Assembly: GCF_964253085.1 (NCBI RefSeq)
Contig: NZ_CAXUQH020000001.1
Coordinates: forward strand, 7,874,001-7,938,000
Source: Paenibacillus_E sp964253085
GTDB taxonomy: Bacteria > Bacillota > Bacilli > Paenibacillales > NBRC-103111
Direction: 5' to 3'
DNA: 64,000 bases
Made by a program: the position numbers and the translations under genes. The notes below the pieces were generated by a model. The model saw only the letters and a list, made by a program, of their open reading frames with translations. It was not told the DNA's origin and ran no database searches. Shown here in pieces: positions 35,308 to 44,944 of this stretch (its first letter is position 1; each line of letters opens with the position of its first letter).

Positions 35308-35549
35308 ATGTGCTCCATTCTCCACAAGGTTTTCTGTATGTTGAACTAGTATAAGAGGGAAATTCAATAAAGTATAATACATATTATATGATAGAATGAT
35401 CACATCAAAGTTATGAGAAAGTTTCTATCGATGCCATTCGAAGATGAGCGACCGCGTTTAGATGTAAATTTTATCGCCAATCAGAAAACAGTTTTCGGGA
35501 AGCGAAAACTTATACTTTCTGATGTGGTGAGAAAAGCGAGGATTCACCA

Positions 35550-36434
35550 ATGGAATTCCTACAGCTTCATTATTTTCAAACGGTCGCACGCCTTGAGCAC
35601 ATGACCCAAGCTGCCAAAGAGCTCAATGTCTCACAACCTTCACTTAGCAACTCCATCCAGCGGCTAGAGAAGAAGTTAGGTCTCCCTTTATTCGAGCGTC
35701 AAGGCCGGCATGTGAAATTGAATGCCTTCGGGAAGACATATCTCCGCCGCGTTGAGCAAGCTTTCCTAGAGTTGAAAGAAGGCGAACGGGAGATCAAAGA
35801 TATGGCTGGACTCGACCATGGTGTCGTCTCCCTTTTTGTATCGCTACCGTACGTGCTGCCGACCCTTCTCAAGGAGTTCCTGACCCTTCATCCCCACGTC
35901 AGAGTCATCCAGCGCCAGTTGGCTTCTGCCTTGGAAATGAAAAAAGATCTCGAGAATGCCGAAATCGATTTCTGCATCTCTTCTACACCGGTAATCGGAC
36001 CGGATATTGAATGGCTCACACTTGTCGAAGAAGAGTTGTATTTGACTGTCCCGAAGGGACACCGCTTTGCCGCCAGAGACAGTATTCGTTTAATAGAAGC
36101 TGCGAATGAACCCTTCATCTCCCTATCCTCCCAAACGAATTTCCGGGAAATTACGGATGGCTTCTGCCGTCAGGCGGGGTTTGAACCTCACATCGCGTTC
36201 GAGCTGGAGGAAGTCAGCGCTATTCAAACTTTAGTCGAAATGGGGCTTGGCATCACTTTCACACTCCCGCTATCCCTAGGTAGAAGAGCTTCCAATCCCG
36301 ACACCGTTCAGTTAAAAATAACAGAACCCTACTGTCACCGCACCTTTGGCATCGCCTGGAATCGCAAGCACTACCTCTCTCAGGCGGCCATTCATTTCCG
36401 TGAGTTTGTGATTGCTTTTTTTAAGCAAGGTTAG
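35550..36434 (+). CDS. LysR-family transcription regulator
   Basis: 294 residues: an N-terminal HTH (LQLHYFQTVARLEHMTQAAK region, then ELNVSQPSLSNSIQRLEKKLGLPLF) and a type 2 periplasmic-binding-like effector domain. It is divergent from the MFS gene with a 242-bp spacer, the classical LysR arrangement. AATACATATTATATG and related A/T-rich dyads near 35383-35398 could hold its site. The effector is unknown. Confidence 0.92.
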   Translation: MEFLQLHYFQTVARLEHMTQAAKELNVSQPSLSNSIQRLEKKLGLPLFERQGRHVKLNAFGKTYLRRVEQAFLELKEGEREIKDMAGLDHGVVSLFVSLPYVLPTLLKEFLTLHPHVRVIQRQLASALEMKKDLENAEIDFCISSTPVIGPDIEWLTLVEEELYLTVPKGHRFAARDSIRLIEAANEPFISLSSQTNFREITDGFCRQAGFEPHIAFELEEVSAIQTLVEMGLGITFTLPLSLGRRASNPDTVQLKITEPYCHRTFGIAWNRKHYLSQAAIHFREFVIAFFKQG

Positions 36435-36445
36435 ATATGAATAAA

Positions 36446-36472
36446 AGACCCGCGGCAAGCTGCTGCGGGTCT
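36446..36472. terminator. Bidirectional terminator
   Basis: AGACCCGC pairs with GCGGGTCT with an inner GCAGC/GC-rich stem. It serves the converging LysR and LysE genes. Confidence 0.8.
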
Positions 36473-36481
36473 CTATCGTTA

Positions 36482-37111
36482 TTAGGGTCTCCGCTCGAAA
36501 GCAAGACGTACAGCCAACCCCGTCAACACACTGCCCATCAGCCACCGCTGGATCTGCAGCCATAGCGGACGCGTGCCGAACCATCCGGCGATGCGGCTTG
36601 CCGTTAGCACGATGACGAGGTTTACTGTGAAGCTCACCATGATTTGCGTGAGTCCCAGCGTTGCGCTTTGCAGCAGTAAGGAGCCCCTTGCAGGGTCCTC
36701 GAACTGAGGTAGAAGCGACACATACAGGACCGCAGCTTTGGGATTGAGCAGGTTGGTCATGAAGCCCATGAGGAATAGCTTCTTTGGCGGGTCAACGGGT
36801 AGCTCCCGAGCAGTCAGCACCGATCTAGCGCCCGGCTTAACAGCCTGCCAAGCCAGCCATAGTAAGTAGGCAGCTCCGGCTAGCTTTACTGCGTCGAACA
36901 CAAAGGGAGCTGCCAAAAACAGCGCCGACAGCCCTAACATCGTAGTCACGATGTAGACCAGGAAGGCAAGTACAATGCCGAGCAGTGAGATGATCCCCGC
37001 CATCCGCCCCTGCGTGACTGAGCGTGAAATCAAGTAGATCATGTTAGGGCCGGGCGTACACACCATGCCTAGCGAGACTAAAGCGAAAGCGATAAGGGTC
37101 GTGAGTGTCAT
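36482..37111 (-). CDS. LysE/RhtB-family amino-acid exporter
   Basis: 209 residues, six membrane segments, with the family N-terminus LVSLGMVCTPGPNMIYLISRS and LMGFMTNLLNPKAAVLYVSLLPQF. It exports amino acids or related metabolites. It begins 23 bp after the stop of the carbamoyltransferase-like gene on the same strand and may be cotranscribed with it, which would suggest an amino-acid-like product is exported. Confidence 0.9.
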   Translation of the reverse strand: MTLTTLIAFALVSLGMVCTPGPNMIYLISRSVTQGRMAGIISLLGIVLAFLVYIVTTMLGLSALFLAAPFVFDAVKLAGAAYLLWLAWQAVKPGARSVLTARELPVDPPKKLFLMGFMTNLLNPKAAVLYVSLLPQFEDPARGSLLLQSATLGLTQIMVSFTVNLVIVLTASRIAGWFGTRPLWLQIQRWLMGSVLTGLAVRLAFERRP

Positions 37112-37134
37112 TGGTCGTGGTGGTCCCCCTTCAG

Positions 37135-38079
37135 CTATAGGTTCAGTAGGTGTAGGAGCAAGCTTTTTTGAACATGCATTCGATTCTCCGCTTGCTGATA
37201 AATGATAGATTGCTCTGATTCAATCACATCTTCTGCGATTTCAAAACCTGGATGAATGGGCATATCATGCATGATGTAGGGTGAATACTTTCCAAGGCTG
37301 CGCTTGTTGATTTGGAAAGGCATCATAATGTCAATTCGTCTATCTTTCTCTTCTTGGTAATGTGCATCCGAGAAAAACTCCATATCGACCCATGTATCTG
37401 TGTAGATAAAGTCAGTCCTTTTCATCGCAGCAGACAGTACTTCGACTTCCTCAACGTATCCGCTTTGATAAGCTTGCTTCATCAATTCTTCATCCCACGA
37501 AGCTTCATTAACAATCGGAGTGACTAGCAGTAGTTTAACTCCCAATGTCATACAACCTGCAACTAAGGAATTTACAACATTATTATGAATGCCAACATAG
37601 GCTAAAGTTACACCTTCAAAAGTTCCTTTGGCTTCATAAATGGTCATTAAATCCGCAAGCGCTTGGCACGGGTGGTACATGTCGCAGCATCCATTAATCA
37701 CAGGCACCTGAGAATAGGCAGCTAATTCTAGTAAATCTGCATGCTTTTTGAGCCTAGCCATGATGACATCGCAGTTCCTTGATGCATAACGGGCTTCGTA
37801 TTTAATTGGAGAGATACTAAAATTGCTCGCATCCCAATCCATATTCACCGCATAGCCGCCCATTTGATGAATACCTGAATGAAAGGAAAGCGCCGTTCGG
37901 GTCGATGATTTCTGGAAAAGCATGAGCAGCCCTTTGCACTCACAGTGGTGGTAGTAAGCCTCTGGATTGTTTTTGATCTCTATGCCTTTGAGAATAATGG
38001 ATAACAAGGCAGCTTTGTCGAGCTCTTGTAAGGATAGAATGTGTTGCAACTTCTTCACCGCTTTCGTATATTTATTCAC
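37135..38079 (-). CDS. Ornithine-carbamoyltransferase-like enzyme, altered substrate site
   Basis: 314 residues of the carbamoyltransferase superfamily. The carbamoyl-phosphate motif SSTRT (58-62) and HPCQALADLMTIYE (136-149) are intact. Where OTCases have DVWxSMG and HCLP, this protein has TDTWVDME (227-234) and HDMP (271-274). The ornithine side-chain site is therefore changed and the acceptor is probably not ornithine. Other arginine genes are absent nearby; a LysE-type exporter follows. It could serve a secondary metabolite or an unusual amino acid. Weak promoter-like A/T-rich sequence lies upstream. Confidence 0.75.
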   Translation of the reverse strand: MNKYTKAVKKLQHILSLQELDKAALLSIILKGIEIKNNPEAYYHHCECKGLLMLFQKSSTRTALSFHSGIHQMGGYAVNMDWDASNFSISPIKYEARYASRNCDVIMARLKKHADLLELAAYSQVPVINGCCDMYHPCQALADLMTIYEAKGTFEGVTLAYVGIHNNVVNSLVAGCMTLGVKLLLVTPIVNEASWDEELMKQAYQSGYVEEVEVLSAAMKRTDFIYTDTWVDMEFFSDAHYQEEKDRRIDIMMPFQINKRSLGKYSPYIMHDMPIHPGFEIAEDVIESEQSIIYQQAENRMHVQKSLLLHLLNL

Positions 38080-38264
38080 TTATTTGTATTTTTATACATT
38101 TTAAACAGAGTAGAGTTACGTGTCAATAGTTAGAATGGTTGTCTCTACAATTTCTCGAAAAATGGCAACACTAACTTACAGTACTCCCATTTCCTTCAGT
38201 CGTAGTTATCCATATTGAATCTTAGTTATATCAACCAAACAGAGGAATCAGGTACTCTTAGAGA

Positions 38265-38278
38265 TGTAAACACAACCA
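38265..38278 (+). promoter_or_regulatory. Candidate cre (CcpA) site
   Basis: TGTAAACACAACCA matches the cre consensus TGWAARCGYTWNCW at all but two positions. It lies 30 bp before the start of the sugar-binding lipoprotein gene, a likely place for catabolite repression. Confidence 0.35.
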
Positions 38279-38308
38279 TTTGAACGTACTTGGGAGGTCA
38301 CATATTAC

Positions 38309-39655
38309 ATGAAAAAATCATTCAAACAATGGATTGGTGTCAGCACGACAGTCGTTATGGCTGCAACGGTGGTTGCAGGATGCGGCAATACATCTACGAA
38401 GACAGAACAAGCAACAACAACGCCAGGCGCTGCTGCAACAGCTAATGCGAAGCCATTCGCAGGAAAAACAATTTCCTTAGTAACAGCTAACCATCCTTGG
38501 GCAGAAGCTATCAAGCCCTTGCTTCCCGACTTCGAGAAAGAAACGGGTATCAAGGTGAATGTTGAAAACTTCTTCGAGGATCAGCTCACACAGAAGCTGA
38601 CCGTGCAATTCACATCTGGTTCTGCAACACCTGATGTTTTTATGTACCGCCCTCTTCAAGAAGGCAAGCTTTTCTACAAAAATGGTTGGCTTCAATCTCT
38701 TGACGAATACGCTCAAAAAGCAAAAGACTACGACTTTAATGATTTCTCAAAATCCGCTATCGGTTCAACAACAGTTGATTCCAAATTAGCTGGTATCCCG
38801 ATTATTACGGAACAAGAAATTTTGTACTACCGGAAAGACTTGTTGCAAAAGGCGGGTATTGCTGTTCCTAAAACATTAGAGGAGCTTACCGCGGCGGTTA
38901 AAAAGCTGCATGATCCGAAAAATGAGATGTACGGATTCGTAGCCAGAGGCCAACGCTCTCCACTTGTTACACAAGTTTCTTCTTTCCTATACTCCGAAGG
39001 TGCAGACTTCACAACAGGAGAGAAAGCCAGCATCAACACACCAGAAGCGCTCAAAGCCTTCACGACATATGGCACACTATTGAAAGACTATGCGCCTCCA
39101 GGCGTGCTCAATATGTCATGGCCGCAAGCTTTCGGTATCTTCGCTCAGGGTAAGGTCGCTTTCTTAACCGATGCGAACTCACTCTACCAGAACGCAACGG
39201 ACCCGGCGAAATCGAAAATCTCTGATCAAGTTGGGTTTGCTGTATTCCCTGGGGGTAAAGCAGGCTCCAAGCCGTACAGTATTACATCTTGGGGACTTGC
39301 GATGAACAGCAAATCCGCCAACAAAGACGCGACTTGGGCGTTCATTCAATGGGCAACAAGTAAAGATATAGTGTTGAAAACACAGCAAAAAGGTAACCCT
39401 GGTGCCCGCGCTTCGATTTGGGATAAACCTGAAGGTACAACAGGCTTCCCGGCTGAACTCGTTCCGATCATCAAAGAAAGTGCCAAAACAGGCGTTGACC
39501 ACGACCGTCCAACTGTAATTAGCGTAGGCGAAGCTCGTGATGCTGTTGGTGAAATTGTTCAGAAGGTCATGTCAGGTGAAACGAATCTTCAACCTGTGGC
39601 AGACAAAGCCAACCAAGCACTGCAAACAATTATGGATAAAGATAAAACAAGATAA
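38309..39655 (+). CDS. Sugar ABC transporter substrate-binding lipoprotein (family 1)
   Basis: 448 residues. A lipoprotein signal ends at VVAGC. The mature chain is a family-1 extracellular solute-binding protein (TISLVTANHPWAEAIKPLLPDFEKETGIKV... NSLYQNATDP, SITSWGLAMNSKSANKDATWAFIQWAT). It is anchored outside and feeds the two permeases that follow. No ATPase gene is in the cluster; such CUT1 systems often share MsmX, encoded elsewhere. Galactonate or a galactose-derived sugar acid is the likely ligand from gene context. Confidence 0.92.
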   Translation: MKKSFKQWIGVSTTVVMAATVVAGCGNTSTKTEQATTTPGAAATANAKPFAGKTISLVTANHPWAEAIKPLLPDFEKETGIKVNVENFFEDQLTQKLTVQFTSGSATPDVFMYRPLQEGKLFYKNGWLQSLDEYAQKAKDYDFNDFSKSAIGSTTVDSKLAGIPIITEQEILYYRKDLLQKAGIAVPKTLEELTAAVKKLHDPKNEMYGFVARGQRSPLVTQVSSFLYSEGADFTTGEKASINTPEALKAFTTYGTLLKDYAPPGVLNMSWPQAFGIFAQGKVAFLTDANSLYQNATDPAKSKISDQVGFAVFPGGKAGSKPYSITSWGLAMNSKSANKDATWAFIQWATSKDIVLKTQQKGNPGARASIWDKPEGTTGFPAELVPIIKESAKTGVDHDRPTVISVGEARDAVGEIVQKVMSGETNLQPVADKANQALQTIMDKDKTR

Positions 39656-39672
39656 ATACATGATCAATGGGT

Positions 39673-39699
39673 GAAAAGGGTCATCTGATGGCCCTTTTC
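39673..39699 (+). terminator. Partial terminator between binding protein and permeases
   Basis: GAAAAGGG pairs with CCCTTTTC. Such leaky hairpins let the binding protein be made in excess over the permeases. Confidence 0.6.
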
Positions 39700-39744
39700 A
39701 TCTTTCATACAGAAAATAACAACATCAGGAAGGGTGCATGCAGC

Positions 39745-40629
39745 GTGCAATACAGTTGGTTTAACCGCAACTTAAAATGGATCTATACACTCCCCGCGGT
39801 CATCTTCGTCCTGCTTATGATGCTGTTTCCGATCATCTATACCGTTCGGATCAGCTTCTATGAATGGAGCATGTCCGCAACGACACCACCTCTCTGGGTT
39901 GGTTTGTCGAATTATATAGCATTGTTCAAAGATGAACGCTTCTGGCATGCAGCAGGTTCTACGTTTTATTTCACATTCGCAGCGCTTACCCTCGAAGTGA
40001 TTCTTGGTATCGCCATCGCCTTGCTTCTTTCCAGAGAGTTCCGCGGGAAGAATATCGTAAAAACAATCTTTCTACTGCCAATGGTAGCAACTCCGGTAGC
40101 CATGGGCTTAGTCTGGATGCTGATCTACGAACCTACGATCGGGGTAGCCAATATGCTGCTCAAAACGTTTGGTCTAGAGCCACTTCTCTGGTTAGCTTCA
40201 CCTAATCAGGTTATCCCTTCGCTTGTTATCGTCGATGTGTGGGAATGGACACCTATGATTGCACTCATTATTATGGCAGGGTTAGCTACACTCCCAACAG
40301 ATCCTTATGAAGCGGCGGATGTAGACGGTGCAAGTACATGGAGAAAGTTTGTTTCCATAACACTTCCATTATTAAGACCGACCATTATTGTGGCCGCTAT
40401 GCTGCGATTGATTGACGTCTTGAAGACTTTCGATATCATCTATGCGACAACACAAGGCGGGCCGAACTTCGCTTCAGAGACTTTGAATCTATACGGATAT
40501 GTGCTCGGTTTCCAATACTTTAAGCTTGGGATGGCTTCATCACTACTCGTTATTTTCTTCGCACTAGTGATGGGATTGACGTTATTTATGATTTGGATGC
40601 GTAAACGAATGGAGGGAGCCACATCATGA
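39745..40629 (+). CDS. Sugar ABC transporter permease, MalF type
   Basis: About 294 residues, six membrane segments, with the EAA loop PYEAADVDGASTWRKFVSITLPLLRPT. GTG 39745 follows AGGAAGGG at a fair distance. The in-frame ATG at 39667 lies in the terminator hairpin and is unlikely. Its last codons overlap the next permease by four bases (ATGA). Confidence 0.9.
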   Translation: MQYSWFNRNLKWIYTLPAVIFVLLMMLFPIIYTVRISFYEWSMSATTPPLWVGLSNYIALFKDERFWHAAGSTFYFTFAALTLEVILGIAIALLLSREFRGKNIVKTIFLLPMVATPVAMGLVWMLIYEPTIGVANMLLKTFGLEPLLWLASPNQVIPSLVIVDVWEWTPMIALIIMAGLATLPTDPYEAADVDGASTWRKFVSITLPLLRPTIIVAAMLRLIDVLKTFDIIYATTQGGPNFASETLNLYGYVLGFQYFKLGMASSLLVIFFALVMGLTLFMIWMRKRMEGATS

Positions 40630-41441
40630 AAAAAAAGAAAGGTCTTAGAATTGCACAAACGCTGCTTACCTTTCTAGTCGTCATTGTGTTTGCATTTCCA
40701 TTCGTATGGATGCTCCTCGCATCGTTTAAGACACAATCACAGATCTTGTCGACAGGCCAAATGTTTATCTTCAAACCAACGTTTCATAACTATGTCAGCG
40801 TGTTTAAAGAATATGATTTCATTAGATTCATTTGGAATAGCTTCCTCGTCGCCGCTGGTTCAACACTGTTGTCACTTATTCTAGGACTCCCTGCGGCATA
40901 TGCGATTGCTCGTCATCACCTTCATAAGCTAGGGCTTCTCATCTTAGTCGCGAGAATTATCCCGGGAATTACCTTTCTAATTCCTTGGTTCATCTTGTTC
41001 TCCAAAATCCACTTGGTGGACACGTATACAGCGCTTATTTTAAGCCATATGCTTGTTGGACTGCCTTTTATTATCTGGATTATGATCTCTTTCTTCGAGG
41101 CTCTGCCGACCGAAATCGAAGAGTCCGGTCTCATCGACGGCTGTACGCACCACCAAGTTTTCTTGCGCATTATTATGCCCATCTCGGGACCTGGCGTTAT
41201 TACAGCATCACTTCTCTCCTTCATCTTCTCGTGGAACAATTTCATGTTCTCGGTGATTCTGGCTGGAGACAAGACAAAGACGCTCCCGATCGCTGTATTT
41301 AACTTTATGTCCTACTCCGAAATCAACTGGGGGGCATTGATGGCAGCAGCCTGCATCATTACACTTCCGGTTCTCATCATCGCTTTAGTATCTCAACGTT
41401 ATGTAGTAAGCGGACTTTCCGCCGGTGCTGTTAAAGGTTAA
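40626..41441 (+). CDS. Sugar ABC transporter permease, MalG type
   Basis: 271 residues, six membrane segments, EAA loop PTEIEESGLIDGCTHHQVFLRIIMPISGPG. It starts inside the stop of the MalF-type gene (ATGA), so they are coupled. With that partner it forms the membrane channel. A hairpin at 41457-41499 ends this part of the operon before the two-component genes. Confidence 0.92.
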   Translation: MKKKKGLRIAQTLLTFLVVIVFAFPFVWMLLASFKTQSQILSTGQMFIFKPTFHNYVSVFKEYDFIRFIWNSFLVAAGSTLLSLILGLPAAYAIARHHLHKLGLLILVARIIPGITFLIPWFILFSKIHLVDTYTALILSHMLVGLPFIIWIMISFFEALPTEIEESGLIDGCTHHQVFLRIIMPISGPGVITASLLSFIFSWNNFMFSVILAGDKTKTLPIAVFNFMSYSEINWGALMAAACIITLPVLIIALVSQRYVVSGLSAGAVKG

Positions 41442-41456
41442 CAACCAGAATTGTGA

Positions 41457-41499
41457 ATACGGGAGATGCCGCCTTTCTTTTAGACAGCATCTCTCGTAT
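41457..41499 (+). terminator. Terminator after the permease genes
   Basis: ATACGGGAGATGC pairs with GCATCTCTCGTAT with one mismatch. The T content after it is moderate. Confidence 0.65.
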
Positions 41500-41549
41500 A
41501 TTAAATTTGAAGTTGGTTAGCTTAGCAGATACGTGGAAGGTGATTTCGT

Positions 41550-43307
41550 ATGCCCTATAAATTGAATATTTTCAGCAAAATTTTAATTCTGTTGGTTTTG
41601 CTACTGATTCCCATCGTCCTGCTCTACAGTTATACGAATCGAATTACAAACAATGTCGTTCAAGATCAGATTCAATCGTCCAATTTGAACCAACTGTCTT
41701 TTTTTATGCACCAGCTGGATGCAGATGTGGAGCGATTAGCGATGTCTCCGGTGATTTTGGGAAGTGACCCCTATGTGAGAGAGTACATCGATAAGAATGA
41801 TTCGCCAGATTATGACATGTTGAAGGAACAATCGCGCATCATCCAAAAGCTTAGCCTGCAAAGCGTCTCCAGCGGTTGGGTAAATGAACTCACGATAGCT
41901 ATTCCCAAAGGGAAGCAAGTGCTATCCTCCAGCATCTTCGTAAATGGTACCGACGCATGGCCTTGGCATAGACCGATTCAGAGAACTTGGACCTATGAAG
42001 TACGTGAAGGTGACAAAGGTGTCGGATCGTTCATTAGGGAAGTTAGCGAGCCCATTCGTGCGCAGATTGTGGATCAAACGAATGTGCTTTATCAAGTGAG
42101 ATTTAGTGTACAGAATATGGTTCAGCTGCTGGATGTGTATAAGAAAGATAAACGAAGCGATCCGTTTTTGGTGGATGATGGGCAATCCTTGATTCTCAAC
42201 AGCTCTTCAGATTCATCCATTACGACCTCTATCAGAGAGCAACTAACGGGATCTACGCTACCGCTCTCCGGCCAAATGCAAATAAAAATCGACAAACAGC
42301 AGTATCTGGTCAGCTATGTGAAATCAACGCAATTAAATTGGTATTTGGTCGACTATGTGCCCGTTCAGAAAATACTATCTCCCATTACCATGACCCGCAA
42401 ATTGTTTTACATATCGATCGGACTTTTGCTCATGATGAGTGTGTTAGCTTCCTTTATCTTGTATCGGAATGTACAAATACCTATCGGCAAGATGATTCAA
42501 AGTGTGCAGAAGGTGAAAAGAGGCGACCTATCGGCACGCATCGACTACAAAGCCAAGAATGAATTTGATTTCCTCATTCAACGATTTAATGAAATGGCGT
42601 CGCAAATTCAAGTACTGGTTGAAGATGTTTATGCGGAGAAAATACGCTCGCGCGAAGCCACTTTGAAGCAGCTGCAGTCACAGATCCATCCGCACTTTCT
42701 GTACAATTCGTTATTCTTCATTATCAATTCAGCTGAGATGGAGGATAAGGAGTCCGTTGTGGCTATGTCACAAAATTTAGCCGAGTTTTATCGGTATACA
42801 ACAAGAGTCGAGAAACAAGTCGTTCGGCTGCAGGAAGAAGTGAATTTCGTTATTCACTATTTAAACATTCAGCAACTGCGTATTCATCGGTTAGTGTATG
42901 ACATTCGCATTCCGGATGACATGTTGAACGAATCGGTTCCAAGGCTTATTCTTCAACCTTTGGTGGAGAACGCCATTATTCATGGCATTGAACGCAGTAT
43001 GGAAAGTGACCGCATCACCATCAAAGGCGAGCAAGATGGGGAGTGGAACCGAGTGATTGTCGAGGACAACGGCCCTGGTCTGAACCAAGAGCAATTAACT
43101 CAGCTATCGAAACAGCTGGAGCAACCGATGTCCGATGACGTTGGCTGTGGCACATGGAATATTCATCATCGGCTATTTTATCAATTTGGAGAAGGATCGG
43201 GACTGACTTTTCAATTAGGAGAAGATGGGGGCATGAAGGCTGTGTTGACTTGGAAGCGTGAGAAGCAGCAGGAAACTCTTCCAGCTGCTCAGGAGAGAAG
43301 ACCATGA
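41550..43307 (+). CDS. YesM-family sensor histidine kinase
   Basis: 585 residues: TM1 (about 10-30), a long extracellular sensor region, TM2 (about 285-310), HAMP, then the His_kinase domain with HPHFLYNSLFFIINSAEMED and HATPase (PRLILQPLVENAIIHGIE, VEDNGPGL). This family senses sugars together with the ABC binding protein. The next gene overlaps its stop codon (ATGA), and the pair probably turns on the transporter and the galactonate genes. Confidence 0.93.
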   Translation: MPYKLNIFSKILILLVLLLIPIVLLYSYTNRITNNVVQDQIQSSNLNQLSFFMHQLDADVERLAMSPVILGSDPYVREYIDKNDSPDYDMLKEQSRIIQKLSLQSVSSGWVNELTIAIPKGKQVLSSSIFVNGTDAWPWHRPIQRTWTYEVREGDKGVGSFIREVSEPIRAQIVDQTNVLYQVRFSVQNMVQLLDVYKKDKRSDPFLVDDGQSLILNSSSDSSITTSIREQLTGSTLPLSGQMQIKIDKQQYLVSYVKSTQLNWYLVDYVPVQKILSPITMTRKLFYISIGLLLMMSVLASFILYRNVQIPIGKMIQSVQKVKRGDLSARIDYKAKNEFDFLIQRFNEMASQIQVLVEDVYAEKIRSREATLKQLQSQIHPHFLYNSLFFIINSAEMEDKESVVAMSQNLAEFYRYTTRVEKQVVRLQEEVNFVIHYLNIQQLRIHRLVYDIRIPDDMLNESVPRLILQPLVENAIIHGIERSMESDRITIKGEQDGEWNRVIVEDNGPGLNQEQLTQLSKQLEQPMSDDVGCGTWNIHHRLFYQFGEGSGLTFQLGEDGGMKAVLTWKREKQQETLPAAQERRP

Positions 43308-44920
43308 TTCAACTTCTCATTGTTGATGATGAAGCGCATGTTGTAGATCGGCTGCACGCCACGATTGACTGGGCGTCGCTGGGCATCGAACAAATTTTCA
43401 AGGCTTATTCGGGTAAAGAAGCGTTAGAGCTGCTTGAGCAATTCTCCATTGATATCGTCATTACAGACATTCAAATGCCGGGGATTACTGGCTTGGAGCT
43501 GATTGCTGAAATCAAGGACAGATGGCAGAAAACGAAGTGTATTCTCTTATCGGGTTACTCTGATTTCAACTACGCCAAAGAAGCCATCCTTCAAGGTACG
43601 GAGGATTATTTATTAAAACCTGTTACAGAGAAGGATTTGCTGGCTACGGTTGGCCGGGTCATGGATAAGCTTCAGAAGGAATGGCAAGAAGTCATCTCCA
43701 CCCAGCGGCTTACTTACACGTTCAAAGAAAACCTGCCTCTACTGAGAGGAAACTTGCTGAATGATCTCCTTCAGGGTCGCAAACTTTCTGAGCAATCGCT
43801 CCAAGAGAAAATGCATATGCTGGAACTCCCTGATTTTCATGAACAGACTTGTGTATGTATGATGATTCGACTTGAATCTGACTTCCTTGAATATGATATG
43901 GGGCGTCTATCCCTAATGGAATATGCCATCAGTAATATGGTTGAGGAATTATTTGCCGAGAAATTCGATAGCTGGTCTACCAAAGACGCACATGATTATT
44001 TGGTTTTCATCATGAAACGGAAGCCGGTTACTAGCGAGAAGGAAGACCCTGCTTGGCTTGAACGAACAGCTGCTGTCCTCCAATCCGCCGTGAACAATTA
44101 TTTGAAGGGCAAAATCTCCATTCTACTCAGCAGTTGGGGGGAGTTCCCTGGTGATATCACAACCTTATATAACTCCTCTCTAAGTGCCTTTCGTAAGCGT
44201 ATTGGGAGCGAACATGAATTATTAATGGTGCTCGGCGAAGACTCCGCCCAAACGGAGCTTTCCGCTTTGCAGAAACTGTATGAACCTCCTACACTCAATC
44301 ATCTCTTGGAGGCAGCCCGATGGGAAGATACCGAAGAGAAGCTTTCATTGATTTTCGACGAAATGGAAGCCAAGTTCTCGGAGTCCCAAGAGCACCTGTT
44401 GGAGGTTTACTTCTCGGTTGCATCCGCTTTTGCTTACATTGCTCATAAAAACGGCAGACCCTTGCACCAGCTCATTGGCGGAGACTACGAGAAAATGACG
44501 GAAGGCATTCCCTTCCGCAGCGTGAACCAATTACGTGAATGGTCCATTCGTTCCTTACATCGGATGATGGAGGATATGGATCAGGAGAGAAAAGATAGCC
44601 GGGTCACCCTGATTAATGACATCCGCTCTTTTATTGATCTGCATCTAGCCAGCGATGTCTCCTTGCAATCGATTGCGGATCACGTGTATCTGCACCCTGT
44701 TTATGTGTCTAAAATTTATAAGTTGGAAACTGGCGATAATCTAAGCGACTACGTCAATCGGGTACGTATGGATAAAGCTTCCTATCTGTTAAAAAACGGT
44801 CACGATAAAATTTACGAAATTGCTACGCAGCTCGGATACCAACGTCCGCACTCCTTTAATCATGCTTTCAAAAAGCATTACGGGATGACCCCTCAGGAGT
44901 ATCGCGATCAATATTCTTAA
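43304..44920 (+). CDS. YesN-family response regulator (receiver + AraC HTH)
   Basis: 538 residues: receiver with D8, D9 and phospho-site D55 (VITDIQMPG), LKPV at the end of the domain; a long middle region; and an AraC-type double HTH at the C-terminus (SDVSLQSIADHVYLHPVYVSKIYK, YEIATQLGYQRPHSFNHAFKKHYG). Overlaps the kinase gene. It probably activates the surrounding sugar(-acid) operon. Confidence 0.93.
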   Translation: MIQLLIVDDEAHVVDRLHATIDWASLGIEQIFKAYSGKEALELLEQFSIDIVITDIQMPGITGLELIAEIKDRWQKTKCILLSGYSDFNYAKEAILQGTEDYLLKPVTEKDLLATVGRVMDKLQKEWQEVISTQRLTYTFKENLPLLRGNLLNDLLQGRKLSEQSLQEKMHMLELPDFHEQTCVCMMIRLESDFLEYDMGRLSLMEYAISNMVEELFAEKFDSWSTKDAHDYLVFIMKRKPVTSEKEDPAWLERTAAVLQSAVNNYLKGKISILLSSWGEFPGDITTLYNSSLSAFRKRIGSEHELLMVLGEDSAQTELSALQKLYEPPTLNHLLEAARWEDTEEKLSLIFDEMEAKFSESQEHLLEVYFSVASAFAYIAHKNGRPLHQLIGGDYEKMTEGIPFRSVNQLREWSIRSLHRMMEDMDQERKDSRVTLINDIRSFIDLHLASDVSLQSIADHVYLHPVYVSKIYKLETGDNLSDYVNRVRMDKASYLLKNGHDKIYEIATQLGYQRPHSFNHAFKKHYGMTPQEYRDQYS

Positions 44921-44944
44921 CCAGAAGGGAGGATGAGCAACGCT

